Positions 32,553 to 40,676 of a DNA stretch of 64,000 nt are shown in pieces. Every line of letters starts with the position of its first letter. Position 1 is the stretch's first letter. A program made the position numbers and the translations under genes. A model generated the notes under the pieces. The model ran no database searches, was not told where the DNA came from, and worked only from the letters and a program-made list of their open reading frames with translations. Origin of the DNA: Anaerolinea thermolimosa (GTDB lineage: Bacteria; Chloroflexota; Anaerolineae; Anaerolineales; Anaerolineaceae); assembly GCF_001050195.2 (NCBI RefSeq), contig NZ_DF967965.1, positions 276,844-340,843 of the forward strand, read 5' to 3'.

Positions 32553-32626
32553 TGCCCCCGGCAGAACTCGAATCTGCAGCCTTTTGCTCCGCAAGCAAAC
32601 GCTCTATCCAATTGAGCTACGAGGGC
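32553..32626 (-). tRNA. tRNA-Arg, anticodon GCG
   Basis: The minus strand folds into a full cloverleaf. The acceptor stem is GCCCTCG/CGGGGGC with A73 and no encoded CCA. The D stem is GCTC/GAGC with G18 G19 A20. The anticodon stem TTTGC/GCAAA has loop TTGCGGA, and the T arm is GCAGA-TTCGAGT-TCTGC. The anticodon reads GCG (codons CGC/CGU), and A20 with C35 are arginyl identity elements. Most bacteria use ACG (inosine) for these codons, so GCG is unusual. A repeat array follows immediately, and its first hairpin would pair with the 3' acceptor strand. Confidence 0.92.
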
Positions 32627-32637
32627 AGGCGCTTGAA

Positions 32638-32665
32638 ATTATACCGCGTTCAAACAAAACGTCAA
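32638..32665 (-). promoter_or_regulatory. tRNA-Arg promoter
   Basis: Minus strand: TTGACG (32660-32665), 16-bp spacer, TATAAT (32638-32643). The predicted start lies a few nucleotides upstream of the tRNA 5' end at 32626. Confidence 0.85.
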
Positions 32666-32707
32666 GGGACGAAATGAGAGGGAACTTGAGCCCTCTTTAA
32701 TCGGTAT

Positions 32708-32746
32708 GGCCAAAGCCTCCACATTTTCCGGGTGGAGGCTCTGGCC
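32708..32746. terminator. hairpin between the tRNA and the cytochrome remnant
   Basis: AGCCTCCAC (32714-32722) pairs with GTGGAGGCT (32732-32740), extended by GGCC/GGCC arms at 32708-32711 and 32743-32746. There is no T-tract. It probably terminated the former cytochrome gene on the minus strand. Confidence 0.5.
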
Positions 32747-32759
32747 TATGATCTGGAAT

Positions 32760-32966
32760 TTATTGTCCCTGTGAGGGCAGGGCTGGCGACGACTTAAAGT
32801 CCAAGAACATGACGGTCAGATCCTCATCGGTAGCATTTTTATAGCAATCCCATGGCATTAATCCGGCGTTGAGCAGTTGTTTGCCGGGGGTGAAACAGGT
32901 GCGGATAATCGTGATGAAATCGGTCGTGGGCCAGGGAGCCAGGTCTACAATGAAAGGCGAAATGGA
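32760..32966 (-). pseudogene. C-terminal remnant of a cytochrome c gene
   Basis: The minus strand encodes ~68 residues ending at the TAA 32762-32760 and containing PTTDFITIIRTCFTPGKQL, LMPWDCYKNATDEDL and LDFKSSPALP. This is the C-terminal helix pattern of respiratory cytochrome c domains, with the axial-Met segment MPW followed by the T-x-E-D-L helix. There is no start codon and no CXXCH. An in-frame TAA at 32969-32967 closes the frame upstream, and the T-box promoter begins at once after it. It is best read as a truncated relic whose 5' part was replaced. Confidence 0.7.
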
Positions 32967-32978
32967 TTAAAAAAGGGC

Positions 32979-33006
32979 TTGACAACCTTCTGGAAACCCT
33001 TATAAT
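32979..33006 (+). promoter_or_regulatory. consensus promoter of the T-box/trpB unit
   Basis: TTGACA (32979-32984), 16-bp spacer, TATAAT (33001-33006): a full-consensus sigma-70/A promoter, as expected for a leader controlled by attenuation. Confidence 0.88.
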
Positions 33007-33012
33007 CACACA

Positions 33013-33340
33013 AAATACATATTTGAAAGACCATGACGAGGACGAGTACGCGCCACCAGGGCGTCACAGAGAGCAGGGGTTGGGTGAAAACCTGCACGCA
33101 CAGTAGCGCCGAATGGACCTCTGAGTTGCAGGGTGAACGGTTTTCCAAGTAGCCCGCGCCGGAAATGCCACCGTTATCAGGGCAAAGGGTATCGCAGAAA
33201 TGGCTGTACCCGTAAACGAGTGAGGCTGGCTTTTTCCCTGTTGTGCATCACAACAGGTTTTTTGGTTAACCGCAGCCTAAGTTGGGTGGCACCACGGACA
33301 TTAAACGTTCGTCCCAAAGGGAACGAACGTTTTTGTTTTT
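33013..33340 (+). promoter_or_regulatory. T-box riboswitch, tryptophan specifier
   Basis: The leader contains a long Stem I with the GAGGACGAGTACG start. The specifier codon TGG (33114-33116) sits in GAATGGACC. The conserved GCAGGGTGAAC follows, and the T-box AAGTTGGGTGGCACCACGG is at 33279-33297. The terminator stem is AAACGTTCGTCCC (33303-33315) with 33319-33333, then a T-run. Uncharged tRNA-Trp should bind, stabilise the antiterminator and allow trpB expression. A second hairpin (33237-33257) with TTTTTT after it lies before the T-box. Confidence 0.95.
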
Positions 33341-33363
33341 TAATAAACCAAAGGAGGAATCCC

Positions 33364-34737
33364 ATGTCTGAGCAAACGCGTTTTATATTAACCGAGAACG
33401 ATATTCCGCGCTTCTGGTACAACATCGCTGCTGATAGCCCCGTACCGCCTACGCCGGTTTTACATCCGGGTACCAAGGAACCGGTGACCCCCGATTTTCT
33501 TTCGGCGATCTTCCCGATGGAGATCATCTTACAGGAGATCAGCACCGAGCGTTACATCGAAATTCCTGAACCCGTCTACGAGGCGTATAAACTTTACCGC
33601 CCAACGCCCCTCATCCGCGCCCTGCGCCTTGAGAAAGCGCTGGGCACACCGGCTCACATCTACTATAAATACGAAGGAGTATCCCCTTCCGGCAGCCATA
33701 AATCGAACACCGCTCTTGCCCAGGCTTTCTACAATAAGGTGGCCGGCACCAAAGCCATGACCACTGAGACCGGCGCCGGGCAATGGGGGTCGGCGCTTTC
33801 TATGGCCTGTAAATTCTTTGGCATCGATCTGGAAGTTTACATGGTCAAGGTGTCTTACAATCAGAAGCCCTATCGGCGCTACCTGATGGAAACCTTCGGT
33901 GCTCATGTGTATGCCAGCCCAACCCACCGTACTCAGGCCGGACGGAATATCCTGGCGCAGGACCCCGAAAGCCCCGGTTCACTCGGCATCGCCATCTCAG
34001 AAGCCGTGGAGGTGGCTGCCACTTCCAATGGTGCCAAGAAATATTCCCTTGGCTCCGTGCTCAACCATGTTTTACTCCATCAGACGGTGATCGGTGAAGA
34101 AGCCATCAAACAGATGGACCTGGCCGGGGAATACCCGGACATGGTCATTGGTTGTGTGGGGGGCGGTTCAAACTTTGCCGGTATTGCCTTCCCCTTCCTG
34201 CGAGAAAACCTGAAGCATGGGCATCGCACGCGCCTGATCGCGGTGGAACCCAAGGCAGCTCCATCGCTGACGCGGGGGGTTTACGCCTTTGACTATGGCG
34301 ACACCGCCCAGATGGCCCCTATTGTAAAGATGTACACCCTGGGGCATGATTTCATCCCGCCTTCGATTCACGCCGGAGGACTGCGCTATCATGGCATGGC
34401 TCCAGCTTTGTGTGCCCTCTATGATGCCGGGTATATCGAAGCGGTCGCCGTCGGGCAGCTTGGGACGTTTGAGGCGGCGATTCAATTTGCTCAATCGGAG
34501 GGCATTTTACCTGCCCCTGAATCGGCGCATGCCATTCGCACGGCGATCGATGAGGCGTTGAAGTGTAAAGAAACCGGGGAGAAGAAAGTTATTCTGTTCA
34601 ACCTTTCCGGCCACGGGCACTTCGATTTGAGCGCCTATCATAAGTATCTGGCGGGCGAGCTGGAGGATTACGACTTCCCCGAGGAAGCCATTGCATCCAT
34701 CAAGGAACGGCTGCCTGAAGTCAAGGCTTTTGCGTAG
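33364..34737 (+). CDS. trpB: tryptophan synthase beta subunit, TrpB2-like
   Basis: The 457-aa PLP enzyme is of the long TrpB2 type. The PLP Lys 113 lies in [14 protein letters not shown], the glycine-rich phosphate site is [12 protein letters not shown], and [12 protein letters not shown] is the conserved catalytic Glu region. It condenses indole with serine to make tryptophan. No trpA is adjacent, and TrpB2 proteins often act alone as indole-salvage enzymes or replace TrpB1. ATG 33364 has AAAGGAGG at good spacing directly after the T-box terminator, and upstream in-frame codons lie inside the leader. Confidence 0.93.
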   Translation: MSEQTRFILTENDIPRFWYNIAADSPVPPTPVLHPGTKEPVTPDFLSAIFPMEIILQEISTERYIEIPEPVYEAYKLYRPTPLIRALRLEKALGTPAHIYYKYEGVSPSGSHKSNTALAQAFYNKVAGTKAMTTETGAGQWGSALSMACKFFGIDLEVYMVKVSYNQKPYRRYLMETFGAHVYASPTHRTQAGRNILAQDPESPGSLGIAISEAVEVAATSNGAKKYSLGSVLNHVLLHQTVIGEEAIKQMDLAGEYPDMVIGCVGGGSNFAGIAFPFLRENLKHGHRTRLIAVEPKAAPSLTRGVYAFDYGDTAQMAPIVKMYTLGHDFIPPSIHAGGLRYHGMAPALCALYDAGYIEAVAVGQLGTFEAAIQFAQSEGILPAPESAHAIRTAIDEALKCKETGEKKVILFNLSGHGHFDLSAYHKYLAGELEDYDFPEEAIASIKERLPEVKAFA

Positions 34738-34752
34738 AGGATAGTCAGAATC

Positions 34753-34796
34753 GCGGGTGGTCTCTGATGGAAAAAAGCCCTTCGGAGACCACCCGC
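34753..34796. terminator. hairpin between trpB and the HAD gene (convergent)
   Basis: GCGGGTGGTCTC (34753-34764) pairs perfectly with 34785-34796 around a 20-nt loop that contains AAAAAA. It probably terminates in both directions. Confidence 0.65.
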
Positions 34797-34800
34797 CAGG

Positions 34801-35481
34801 TTAATCCAGGAGCACGTCAGCCAGTTGCGCTGTATGGGGGAGGATAAGGTCTGCTCCGGCCCGGCGTAATTCTTCTTCCTGCCCAAAACCGCACAGCACC
34901 CCCACGGTCTGAGCGCCAGCAGCCTTACCGGCACGAATATCCACCACGGTGTCGCCAACCATTAATAATTCTTCAGGTTTTACCCCCATTTGAGCGGCGG
35001 CCCAGCGGATCGGATGCGGAAAAGGTTTGGTAAATTCACAGGTCTGAGAGGTGGCTACGCAACGGAAAAAGGGTTCCAGCTCAAAGTGTTGCAAGAAAGC
35101 CAGTGTACCTGCGTGATCACGGGCGCTCACCACCGCCAGTGGAAAATGCTTGTGCAACCTGTGAAGGGCTTCTTGTACCCCGGGGATGAGTAAAAATCGC
35201 TGTGAGCGAAGGACCCCGCGCTGCCTGTTCAGCCAGTGGAAAAGGCGGCCTATTTCATCATCCAATCCGAATCGGTCAAACAGGGAATAAACCAGGTTGC
35301 CCGGGCTTTCTGCCGCCATGATGGCCCAGCGCGCAAACCGCGACGGATTTCGTTGGGGGAAGATCCAGCTCACGGGTTTAAGCCAGCCAGAAAGACGCGC
35401 CACCCACAGGTCATCTGTATCACTCAGGGTGCCGTCTACATCAAAGCAAATCCCGCAAACGCGTTGCCGGTCAATTCCCAT
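34801..35481 (-). CDS. HAD-superfamily hydrolase
   Basis: The 226-aa protein has HAD motif I DVDGTLSDTD (about 14-23), motif II in VVSARDH, and the motif III Lys in FTKPFPHP. Motif IV is VGDTVVDIRAGKAAGAQTVGV. The helical cap between motifs I and II is of the phosphoglycolate-phosphatase/beta-phosphoglucomutase (C1) type. A phosphatase on a small phosphorylated metabolite is likely, with the substrate unknown. It is last gene of a run C39 peptidase - YbjN - HAD with gaps of 9 and 8 bp, so one transcript. Confidence 0.88.
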   Translation of the reverse strand: MGIDRQRVCGICFDVDGTLSDTDDLWVARLSGWLKPVSWIFPQRNPSRFARWAIMAAESPGNLVYSLFDRFGLDDEIGRLFHWLNRQRGVLRSQRFLLIPGVQEALHRLHKHFPLAVVSARDHAGTLAFLQHFELEPFFRCVATSQTCEFTKPFPHPIRWAAAQMGVKPEELLMVGDTVVDIRAGKAAGAQTVGVLCGFGQEEELRRAGADLILPHTAQLADVLLD

Positions 35482-35489
35482 AGTCTTAT

Positions 35490-36014
35490 TTACGCTTCTT
35501 TGTCCTGCATGCCCCCTTCAACTTCTTCGATGGCCTCGAAGGGGGTGGCACCGCCATAACTCACGCGCAGCAAGCCGGGAAGATAACGGTCCATGGTATG
35601 CACGGCGGGATAAATGGCGTTGGAGATCAGGTCTACGGTCAATTCCTGTCCGGCAAAGCCAAGGCTGCTCTTGTAGCGCACTTCACCATCGGCATAATCC
35701 AGCTCGAAGTTCCCGATCCGCAGGCCGTAATTGGCGCGGGTGAGGTATTCAGCCACAGCGGGGCGTACCTCTTCCGGAATTTTTACCGGAGCGATGGCAT
35801 AAAACAGGAATTCTTCTACGTCTACCCGGATGATTGCATAACACCGCAGGTCGCCATGACGCCCGTTGTAGGTCATGGAATAGGAATATTTTCCTCCCAC
35901 CCGGCGGGGGTACCAGCCATCCTCCTCAAGGAAGCGCCCGAGGACATCGAAGGCTCTCAGGCTGTTGGGATGGTGAGAAGACGATTCAGACAGAGGTTCA
36001 TCTTCAGGGGTCAT
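35490..36014 (-). CDS. YbjN-domain protein
   Basis: The 174-aa acidic protein resembles the YbjN/type III chaperone-like fold. An N-terminal helix LRAFDVLGRFLEEDGWYP is followed by beta strands with YAIIRVDVEEFLFYAIAPVKIPE in pieces. The helix VRPAVAEYLTRANYGLRIGNFELD (in pieces) and DGEVRYKSSL close the pattern. YbjN proteins act as regulators or chaperones in stress and motility, and a specific role here is not known. It sits within the C39 peptidase - YbjN - HAD operon. Confidence 0.75.
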   Translation of the reverse strand: MTPEDEPLSESSSHHPNSLRAFDVLGRFLEEDGWYPRRVGGKYSYSMTYNGRHGDLRCYAIIRVDVEEFLFYAIAPVKIPEEVRPAVAEYLTRANYGLRIGNFELDYADGEVRYKSSLGFAGQELTVDLISNAIYPAVHTMDRYLPGLLRVSYGGATPFEAIEEVEGGMQDKEA

Positions 36015-36023
36015 ACTGCCTCA

Positions 36024-37298
36024 TTAATGGGAGCTGACATATTCAAGGGCATACTTTGCGTCCTGGTAGGTAGGGTTGGCACCCAGAGCTTTCCAGAACA
36101 TTTCTACGGCTTCATCTTTTTTACCCTGCCGATAAAGCCCCCAACCACGCCAGAGCATGGCTTCTTCGGAGTTAGGGGTGATTTTGAGGGCATACTCGGT
36201 AAGGGTAAGCAGGTCGTCGGTGCGCAGGGAATGGAAATATGCCAGGAACGGCCCGAACTGATAACGCAACATCCGCTGAGGCAGGCCGATTTTTCTGGCC
36301 TGATCGTAGGCAAGGGCGGCTTCGTTCGCGCGGTCGAAATAGATCAAATTGGTGCCCAGGTTAAACCAGGCAAAGGCATTGCGCGGGTCAGTTTCGGTTT
36401 CACGCCTGGCGCGTTCCAGGGCGCGTTGACGGTTAATATCGCGGTCCCATTCCTCGCCAAGGATCGATCGAACGGTGTCTTCCTGTTCGGGGCGGAACAC
36501 CAGGATGAACACGCGATTAAACGATTGCCAGTTATGATCCAGGTCTGCATACGATACTCGAATATCCGGGCCCACAAAAGAATCCTGCGCGGTAAACAGC
36601 TTCAGGGTGTCGTCGTAACCGGTGACCAGCAGGTAATGGCCAGCCCAGCGGTCGTCGTTGGGCCAGTAGCTTTCGGCCATCATGAAGGTTTCTTCGATCA
36701 TGACGGGAATGCCCGCGGCGATGAAACGGCGCAGTAAATCGGTGCTGCCGCCCACACGGTATTCGGTGCGCAGCCAGCCTACGCGGTTGCGCACGAAGTG
36801 ATCCAGTTCCTCTACATTGACATTGCGATCTTCACGCATGGGCTTGATCATTTCGGCAATGTCTTTCTGGCTGCCGTCCCAGCCATAAAAGCGCAGATAC
36901 ATACTCAGGGTGGCAGGCCCACAGTTGTTGATATCCTGTTGATCGTAAGCCGGAGCGGGTAGCTCCACTGTGGGAGGCAGGGAAGTGGGTGTGGGAGTGA
37001 TGGTGGGTGTGAGGGTCGGCGGAGCGGGCGAGGTGGTTCCCTCGGGGGTTGGGGTGGCCGTTGCCCCGACCGTTGAGGTTGGGGTGGTGGTTGGGTCTAC
37101 GGCGGCCTGCACCACGCGCGGGGTGGGCAGGGGTTTGACCGGATCGATCACTCCACGCAAATAGGTTTTTACCACCATCACCCGCCAGGCAAATCGCTCA
37201 TGAAATTGAGGGTTGAGGTTGAGAAGCCATACCAGTAGGATCAGGCCGGAAAGGGCCAGTATGGCCCATCCGATTTTGGGTATTTTTTGTTTAAACAT
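36024..37298 (-). CDS. membrane-anchored C39-type cysteine peptidase with TPR repeats
   Basis: The 424-aa protein has an N-terminal TM (about 10-28), a Thr/Pro linker (about 68-112) and a C39-like papain-fold domain (about 115-260). The oxyanion Gln 120/121 and catalytic Cys 126 lie in DQQDINNCGPATL, and the His is 221 in WAGHYLLVTGYD. C-terminal TPR helices follow (about 290-424). It would act outside the membrane on peptides or peptidoglycan-linked proteins. The TPR part suggests a protein partner. A TAAAAT box 7 nt before the ATG suggests a leaderless promoter. Confidence 0.88.
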   Translation of the reverse strand: MFKQKIPKIGWAILALSGLILLVWLLNLNPQFHERFAWRVMVVKTYLRGVIDPVKPLPTPRVVQAAVDPTTTPTSTVGATATPTPEGTTSPAPPTLTPTITPTPTSLPPTVELPAPAYDQQDINNCGPATLSMYLRFYGWDGSQKDIAEMIKPMREDRNVNVEELDHFVRNRVGWLRTEYRVGGSTDLLRRFIAAGIPVMIEETFMMAESYWPNDDRWAGHYLLVTGYDDTLKLFTAQDSFVGPDIRVSYADLDHNWQSFNRVFILVFRPEQEDTVRSILGEEWDRDINRQRALERARRETETDPRNAFAWFNLGTNLIYFDRANEAALAYDQARKIGLPQRMLRYQFGPFLAYFHSLRTDDLLTLTEYALKITPNSEEAMLWRGWGLYRQGKKDEAVEMFWKALGANPTYQDAKYALEYVSSH

Positions 37299-37364
37299 AG
37301 GGCGAATTTTACCAGATTAAACCGCCCATCCTTCCTAAAGGAAAGTTCCCCCTGCCAGGATGGC

Positions 37365-37724
37365 CTACTGCCTAAGCATCCATAAAATGCGATCATAAGA
37401 AAGTGCATAGTGGAGGATTATGACCACAAGGAAGGCGATGGCCCATCCACTCTGTCTGGCCGCAAAGAGCAGCCAGACAGCTCCACCAAAGAAGCCTATT
37501 TCTAACAAGAGACGAACGATGCCGTGCACGGCGATTGGGGCATACCCGGGGTCGCCCGGAACACGGACGGTTCCCCAGAGAAGAGCGGCCAGCAGAGGGA
37601 GGATGATCGTCCACAGCCAGCGCTCCAGACCTGTGTGCTGGGTCCACCCCCAGAACCCCATAGCGCCCAGCGCGCCCAGTTCCAGGATAAAACGCAATGC
37701 CAGGTTAAGCGGATGATTTGCCAT
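37365..37724 (-). CDS. YrdB family (DUF2568) membrane protein
   Basis: The 119-aa protein has four TM segments and the DUF2568 pattern: LRFILELGALGAMGFWGW, LPLLAALLWGTVRVPGDPG and LLEIGFFGGAVWLLF. Function unknown. TATGAT lies 6 nt before the ATG (37731-37736 on the plus strand), again a leaderless layout. It is a stand-alone gene, divergent from the DUF4388 gene. Confidence 0.88.
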   Translation of the reverse strand: MANHPLNLALRFILELGALGAMGFWGWTQHTGLERWLWTIILPLLAALLWGTVRVPGDPGYAPIAVHGIVRLLLEIGFFGGAVWLLFAARQSGWAIAFLVVIILHYALSYDRILWMLRQ

Positions 37725-37843
37725 ACGCCTATCATACCCTGAAACTGCGCTATACGCAATTTTGTAAGGTAAACGTAATGGGTGCTTCGATAAATCCTTG
37801 ATATAATTTTTCGCAAGCCCTTTTCAATTTTTACCGAGGCCGC

Positions 37844-38671
37844 ATGGCATTAAAAGGCAACCTGCGCGATTTTTCCATCACTCAATTGCTTAACCTGATT
37901 AACCTGGCACAAAAGACGGGCACACTGGTCATTGAAGGTCCCGGTGAAACAGCGCAGATTGCATTTCGCCAGGGCAAACTGGCTTACGCTCAGCTGGGTG
38001 GGGAAGATGGCAGCCTGGCGGCTATTCTGCATCAGACCCGCCGGATTTCTGCCAGTCAGTACAGGCTGCTGAAAGAGCGTGCTTCGACGATGAGTGACAA
38101 AGAGCTGGGCCTGCTGTTGATTAACGCCGGTTACCTGACCCAGGACGACATTCTCTCCAGCTTACAGACTTATTTTATTAATATTATCCGCCGGCTTTTC
38201 ACCTGGGTGGAAGGGTTCTTCCGCTTTGAGCCCGATACTCTCCCCGGGGATGGCAAAATTACTGTGCGGGTTGACCTGGAAAATTTGATTATCGAAGGTT
38301 CCCGCCAGTTGCGCGAATGGGAACAGCTTCAGGAAGAAATCCCCAGCCTCGATATGGCGCTCAAGTTCACCGAGCGGCCCGGTACAAACCTGCGGAACAT
38401 CAGCCTTTCGGTAGAAGAGTGGCGGGTGGTCTCTTACGTTAATCCGCGAAACACCATCCGTCAGATTGCCCGTGCCACCAAAATGAATGATCTGGAAATC
38501 CGCCGGGTGGTTTACGGGTTAATTCAGGCCGGGCTGGTGGAGATTGTCCGCCCTGAAGGAGCACCGCCGCCCAGACCCCAGGTTCCCCAGGCGCGCCCCT
38601 TCCCGACCGCCGATAAGAACGAGCAAAAATCGCTGGTCAACCGCCTGATTAACCGGATTCGATCCTTATAA
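37844..38671 (+). CDS. DUF4388 (PatA N-terminal-like) protein
   Basis: The 275-aa protein begins with a DUF4388 domain (about 2-115: LKGNLRDFSITQLLNLINLAQKTGTL in pieces, IAFRQGKLAYAQLG). A winged-helix-like region follows (about 195-245: VSYVNPRNTIRQIARATKMNDLEIRRVVYGLIQAGLVEI in pieces), then a basic tail. Such proteins are found next to Ras-like GTPases and roadblock proteins in gliding and polarity systems. It is the first gene of a five-gene same-strand cassette; TATAAT at 37802-37807 is the likely -10. Confidence 0.86.
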   Translation: MALKGNLRDFSITQLLNLINLAQKTGTLVIEGPGETAQIAFRQGKLAYAQLGGEDGSLAAILHQTRRISASQYRLLKERASTMSDKELGLLLINAGYLTQDDILSSLQTYFINIIRRLFTWVEGFFRFEPDTLPGDGKITVRVDLENLIIEGSRQLREWEQLQEEIPSLDMALKFTERPGTNLRNISLSVEEWRVVSYVNPRNTIRQIARATKMNDLEIRRVVYGLIQAGLVEIVRPEGAPPPRPQVPQARPFPTADKNEQKSLVNRLINRIRSL

Positions 38672-38695
38672 CCAGAGTTGTGAGGGAAAGATTTG

Positions 38696-39235
38696 ATGCA
38701 AACTGTCAAGATGGTGGTCACAGGACCTTTCAATGCCGGGAAAACAGCCTTCATCCGGTCTGTCAGTGAGATCGATGTCGTTGCCACCGAACGCCGGATC
38801 ACCTCGGAGGCGGAAAAGGTCAAAGAAACCACCACCGTTGCCATGGACTTTGGGCGGATTACCGTAGATGATGACCTGGTGCTGTATCTCTTTGGCACAC
38901 CGGGCCAGAAACGGTTTGACTTTATGTGGGAAATTCTCTCTGAAGGAATGCTGGGTTTCATCGTTATGGTCGATAGCACCCGCCCCGAAACCTTCCGGGA
39001 GGCGCGCAGTATCCTGCAAACATTCCGGGCTTATGCGCCAACCCCCTATGTGGTGGCGGCTAACAAACAGGATATGAAAGACGCCTGGGAACTGGAAGAT
39101 ATGCGGCTGGCATTACGGCTTGACCCCAAGGTAAAATTACTCCCCTGTGTGGCTCATAAAAAAGAAAGCGTCAAAGCGGTTTTACTCGAATTGTTGTATT
39201 CCATTCTGGCCGAAATGGAAGCGGGCGATGCCTGA
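38696..39235 (+). CDS. small Ras-like GTPase (MglA/Rab-like prokaryotic)
   Basis: The 179-aa GTPase has G1 GPFNAGKT, the switch I Thr in KETTTVAMDFG, G3 FGTPGQKRF (the usual DxxGQ reads GTPGQ), G4 ANKQD and a G5-like VAHKKES. Bacterial members of this kind switch partner proteins in polarity or signalling. ATG 38696 is preferred over a TTG one codon upstream, with GAGGGAAAG before it. The neighbours (DUF4388 before, V4R-like after) match the usual partners of these GTPases. Confidence 0.92.
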   Translation: MQTVKMVVTGPFNAGKTAFIRSVSEIDVVATERRITSEAEKVKETTTVAMDFGRITVDDDLVLYLFGTPGQKRFDFMWEILSEGMLGFIVMVDSTRPETFREARSILQTFRAYAPTPYVVAANKQDMKDAWELEDMRLALRLDPKVKLLPCVAHKKESVKAVLLELLYSILAEMEAGDA

Positions 39236-39258
39236 AGCCACCCGCTGAAGGGGGTACT

Positions 39259-40056
39259 TTGTCTTCCATCACGACGGATCAGGGAATTCTTCATTACGAG
39301 GTCTTTGGCCGTGGTCGGCCGGTGATTCTCCTGCACGGGTGGCTTGGCTCGTGGGGCCTGTGGCAGGAGACGATGACTTTTCTGGGACGATCTTACCGTA
39401 CCTATGCGCTGGATTTCTGGGGCTTTGGCGAGTCTGGCACCAAACGAAACACATATAATGTGCAGGATTTCATCAGCCTGGTAGACCAGTTCATGGAGCA
39501 GCTTGGCATTCAGCAGGCCCCTCTGGTCGGGCATTCCATGGGGGGAACGGTGAGTCTGTCTGTGGCCATTCAATATCCTCACCGGGCGAGTAAGGTGGTG
39601 GTCATCGGTTCTCCCATTGCCGGGTCTTCGCTGGCGCTGGCGCTCAAGTTTGCCGGTTACCGTCCGATTGCGTGGTTGCTTTTTACCTTCTTTCCACTCT
39701 TTCGGGCAGCGATGCGGCTGGCCTCTCCTTTCATTTGCCGCGACCCGCGCTTCCCTGACATGATGGATCGCGACCTCTCGCGAACCACCCTGGAATCGTT
39801 CCTGGTGAGTATTGCCACTCTGCGCCGCACCGATTTGCGACCCAATCTGGGAAAGATCGGGGTGCCAGTGATGGGCATGTACGGAGATCGTGATAATATT
39901 GTGCATCCCCGGCAGTGGCAACCTCTTCTGCAAGGGGTACCTCATGCCCGTATTGAGCGCTTTTCTCGCGCGGGGCATTTTATCATGCTGGATGAACCTC
40001 AGGATTGTATGACGAAGCTGAAAGACTTTCTGGATGAACCTGTAGAAGCGAAATGA
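39259..40056 (+). CDS. alpha/beta hydrolase
   Basis: The 265-aa protein shows PVILLHGWLGSWGLW (oxyanion HG), LDFWGFGES, nucleophile elbow GHSMGGT, acid in MYGDRDNIV and His in RAGHFIMLDEP. A hydrophobic cap (about 135-170) suggests a lipophilic substrate. The start is TTG 39259 behind GAAGGGGG. It sits between the GTPase and the V4R-like gene and overlaps the latter by 4 bp (ATGA), so it belongs to the cassette. Its link to the GTPase is unknown. Confidence 0.88.
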   Translation: MSSITTDQGILHYEVFGRGRPVILLHGWLGSWGLWQETMTFLGRSYRTYALDFWGFGESGTKRNTYNVQDFISLVDQFMEQLGIQQAPLVGHSMGGTVSLSVAIQYPHRASKVVVIGSPIAGSSLALALKFAGYRPIAWLLFTFFPLFRAAMRLASPFICRDPRFPDMMDRDLSRTTLESFLVSIATLRRTDLRPNLGKIGVPVMGMYGDRDNIVHPRQWQPLLQGVPHARIERFSRAGHFIMLDEPQDCMTKLKDFLDEPVEAK

Positions 40057-40655
40057 ACCCCGAATCTCAACCTGCTGGATTGATGAACGAGATAGAAATC
40101 GTTTTGATGGAGGGGATCAAAGAAATCGTGGGGCCTGAACATGCCGGGGAACTCCTGGCTCATCTGCAGAGAAGGCTGGGGATGGCCAACCGGCAGGCGC
40201 CGGTTAATCCGGCGGCTCTCCAGGCGATCTTAACCGAGAGATACGGTTTGTTGAGCGGGCAGGGTGTGGCGCTGCGGAGCGGACGGGCGGCTTTTCATTA
40301 CGGGTTGCGCCGCTGGGGAGAAGAAAGTGGAATGATCTCTCAGGAATTTCGCCTCCTTCCCTTTCAGCGGAGGGTACGCCTCGGGTTAGAAAAGATGGCC
40401 TTCCTGCTCGCGCGGTATTACCAGGCGAAAATCACTACCCATGAGGATGAATTTTACTGGTACTGGAGGGTCGAAGCCTGCCCGGCAGGTAAAGGGATGG
40501 CAACCCCTCCGGGTTGTTCACTGGTGGTCGGCCTGCTGCAGGAGTTCATGACCTGGTCGGGCGGTGGAAAGTTCTTCCGCGTTCGGGAAAACACCTGCCT
40601 GAGCAGGGAGGACGATTGCTGTGAATTTCAAATTGAAAAGAAAGCTGTTGAATAG
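40053..40655 (+). CDS. V4R-like (4-vinyl reductase / hydrocarbon-binding) protein
   Basis: The 200-aa protein resembles V4R sensor domains. It has a helical N-terminus, YGLLSGQGVALRSGRAAFHYGLRR (in pieces), and late Cys residues in the pattern ACPAG, GCSLVVGLLQEF, ENTCLSREDDCCEFQI, where the family binds a small ligand or metal. It is coupled to the hydrolase gene by an ATGA overlap. It could sense a small lipid-like molecule and signal through the GTPase, which is inference from context. Confidence 0.72.
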   Translation: MNPESQPAGLMNEIEIVLMEGIKEIVGPEHAGELLAHLQRRLGMANRQAPVNPAALQAILTERYGLLSGQGVALRSGRAAFHYGLRRWGEESGMISQEFRLLPFQRRVRLGLEKMAFLLARYYQAKITTHEDEFYWYWRVEACPAGKGMATPPGCSLVVGLLQEFMTWSGGGKFFRVRENTCLSREDDCCEFQIEKKAVE

Positions 40656-40676
40656 TTCCCATTCCGGATACCTGCG

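Noticed and set aside
32148-32615. A 155-codon open frame through the 70-bp repeats on the plus strand.
   Set aside because: The repeat period is not a multiple of three and the frame passes into the antisense of a tRNA. No ribosome site is present, so the openness is a by-product of the repeat.
32175-32626. Stacked integration (att) sites at a tRNA 3' end.
   Set aside because: Units are uniform 70-bp repeats with covarying hairpins and no integrase or element remnants, which suits an RNA repeat better.
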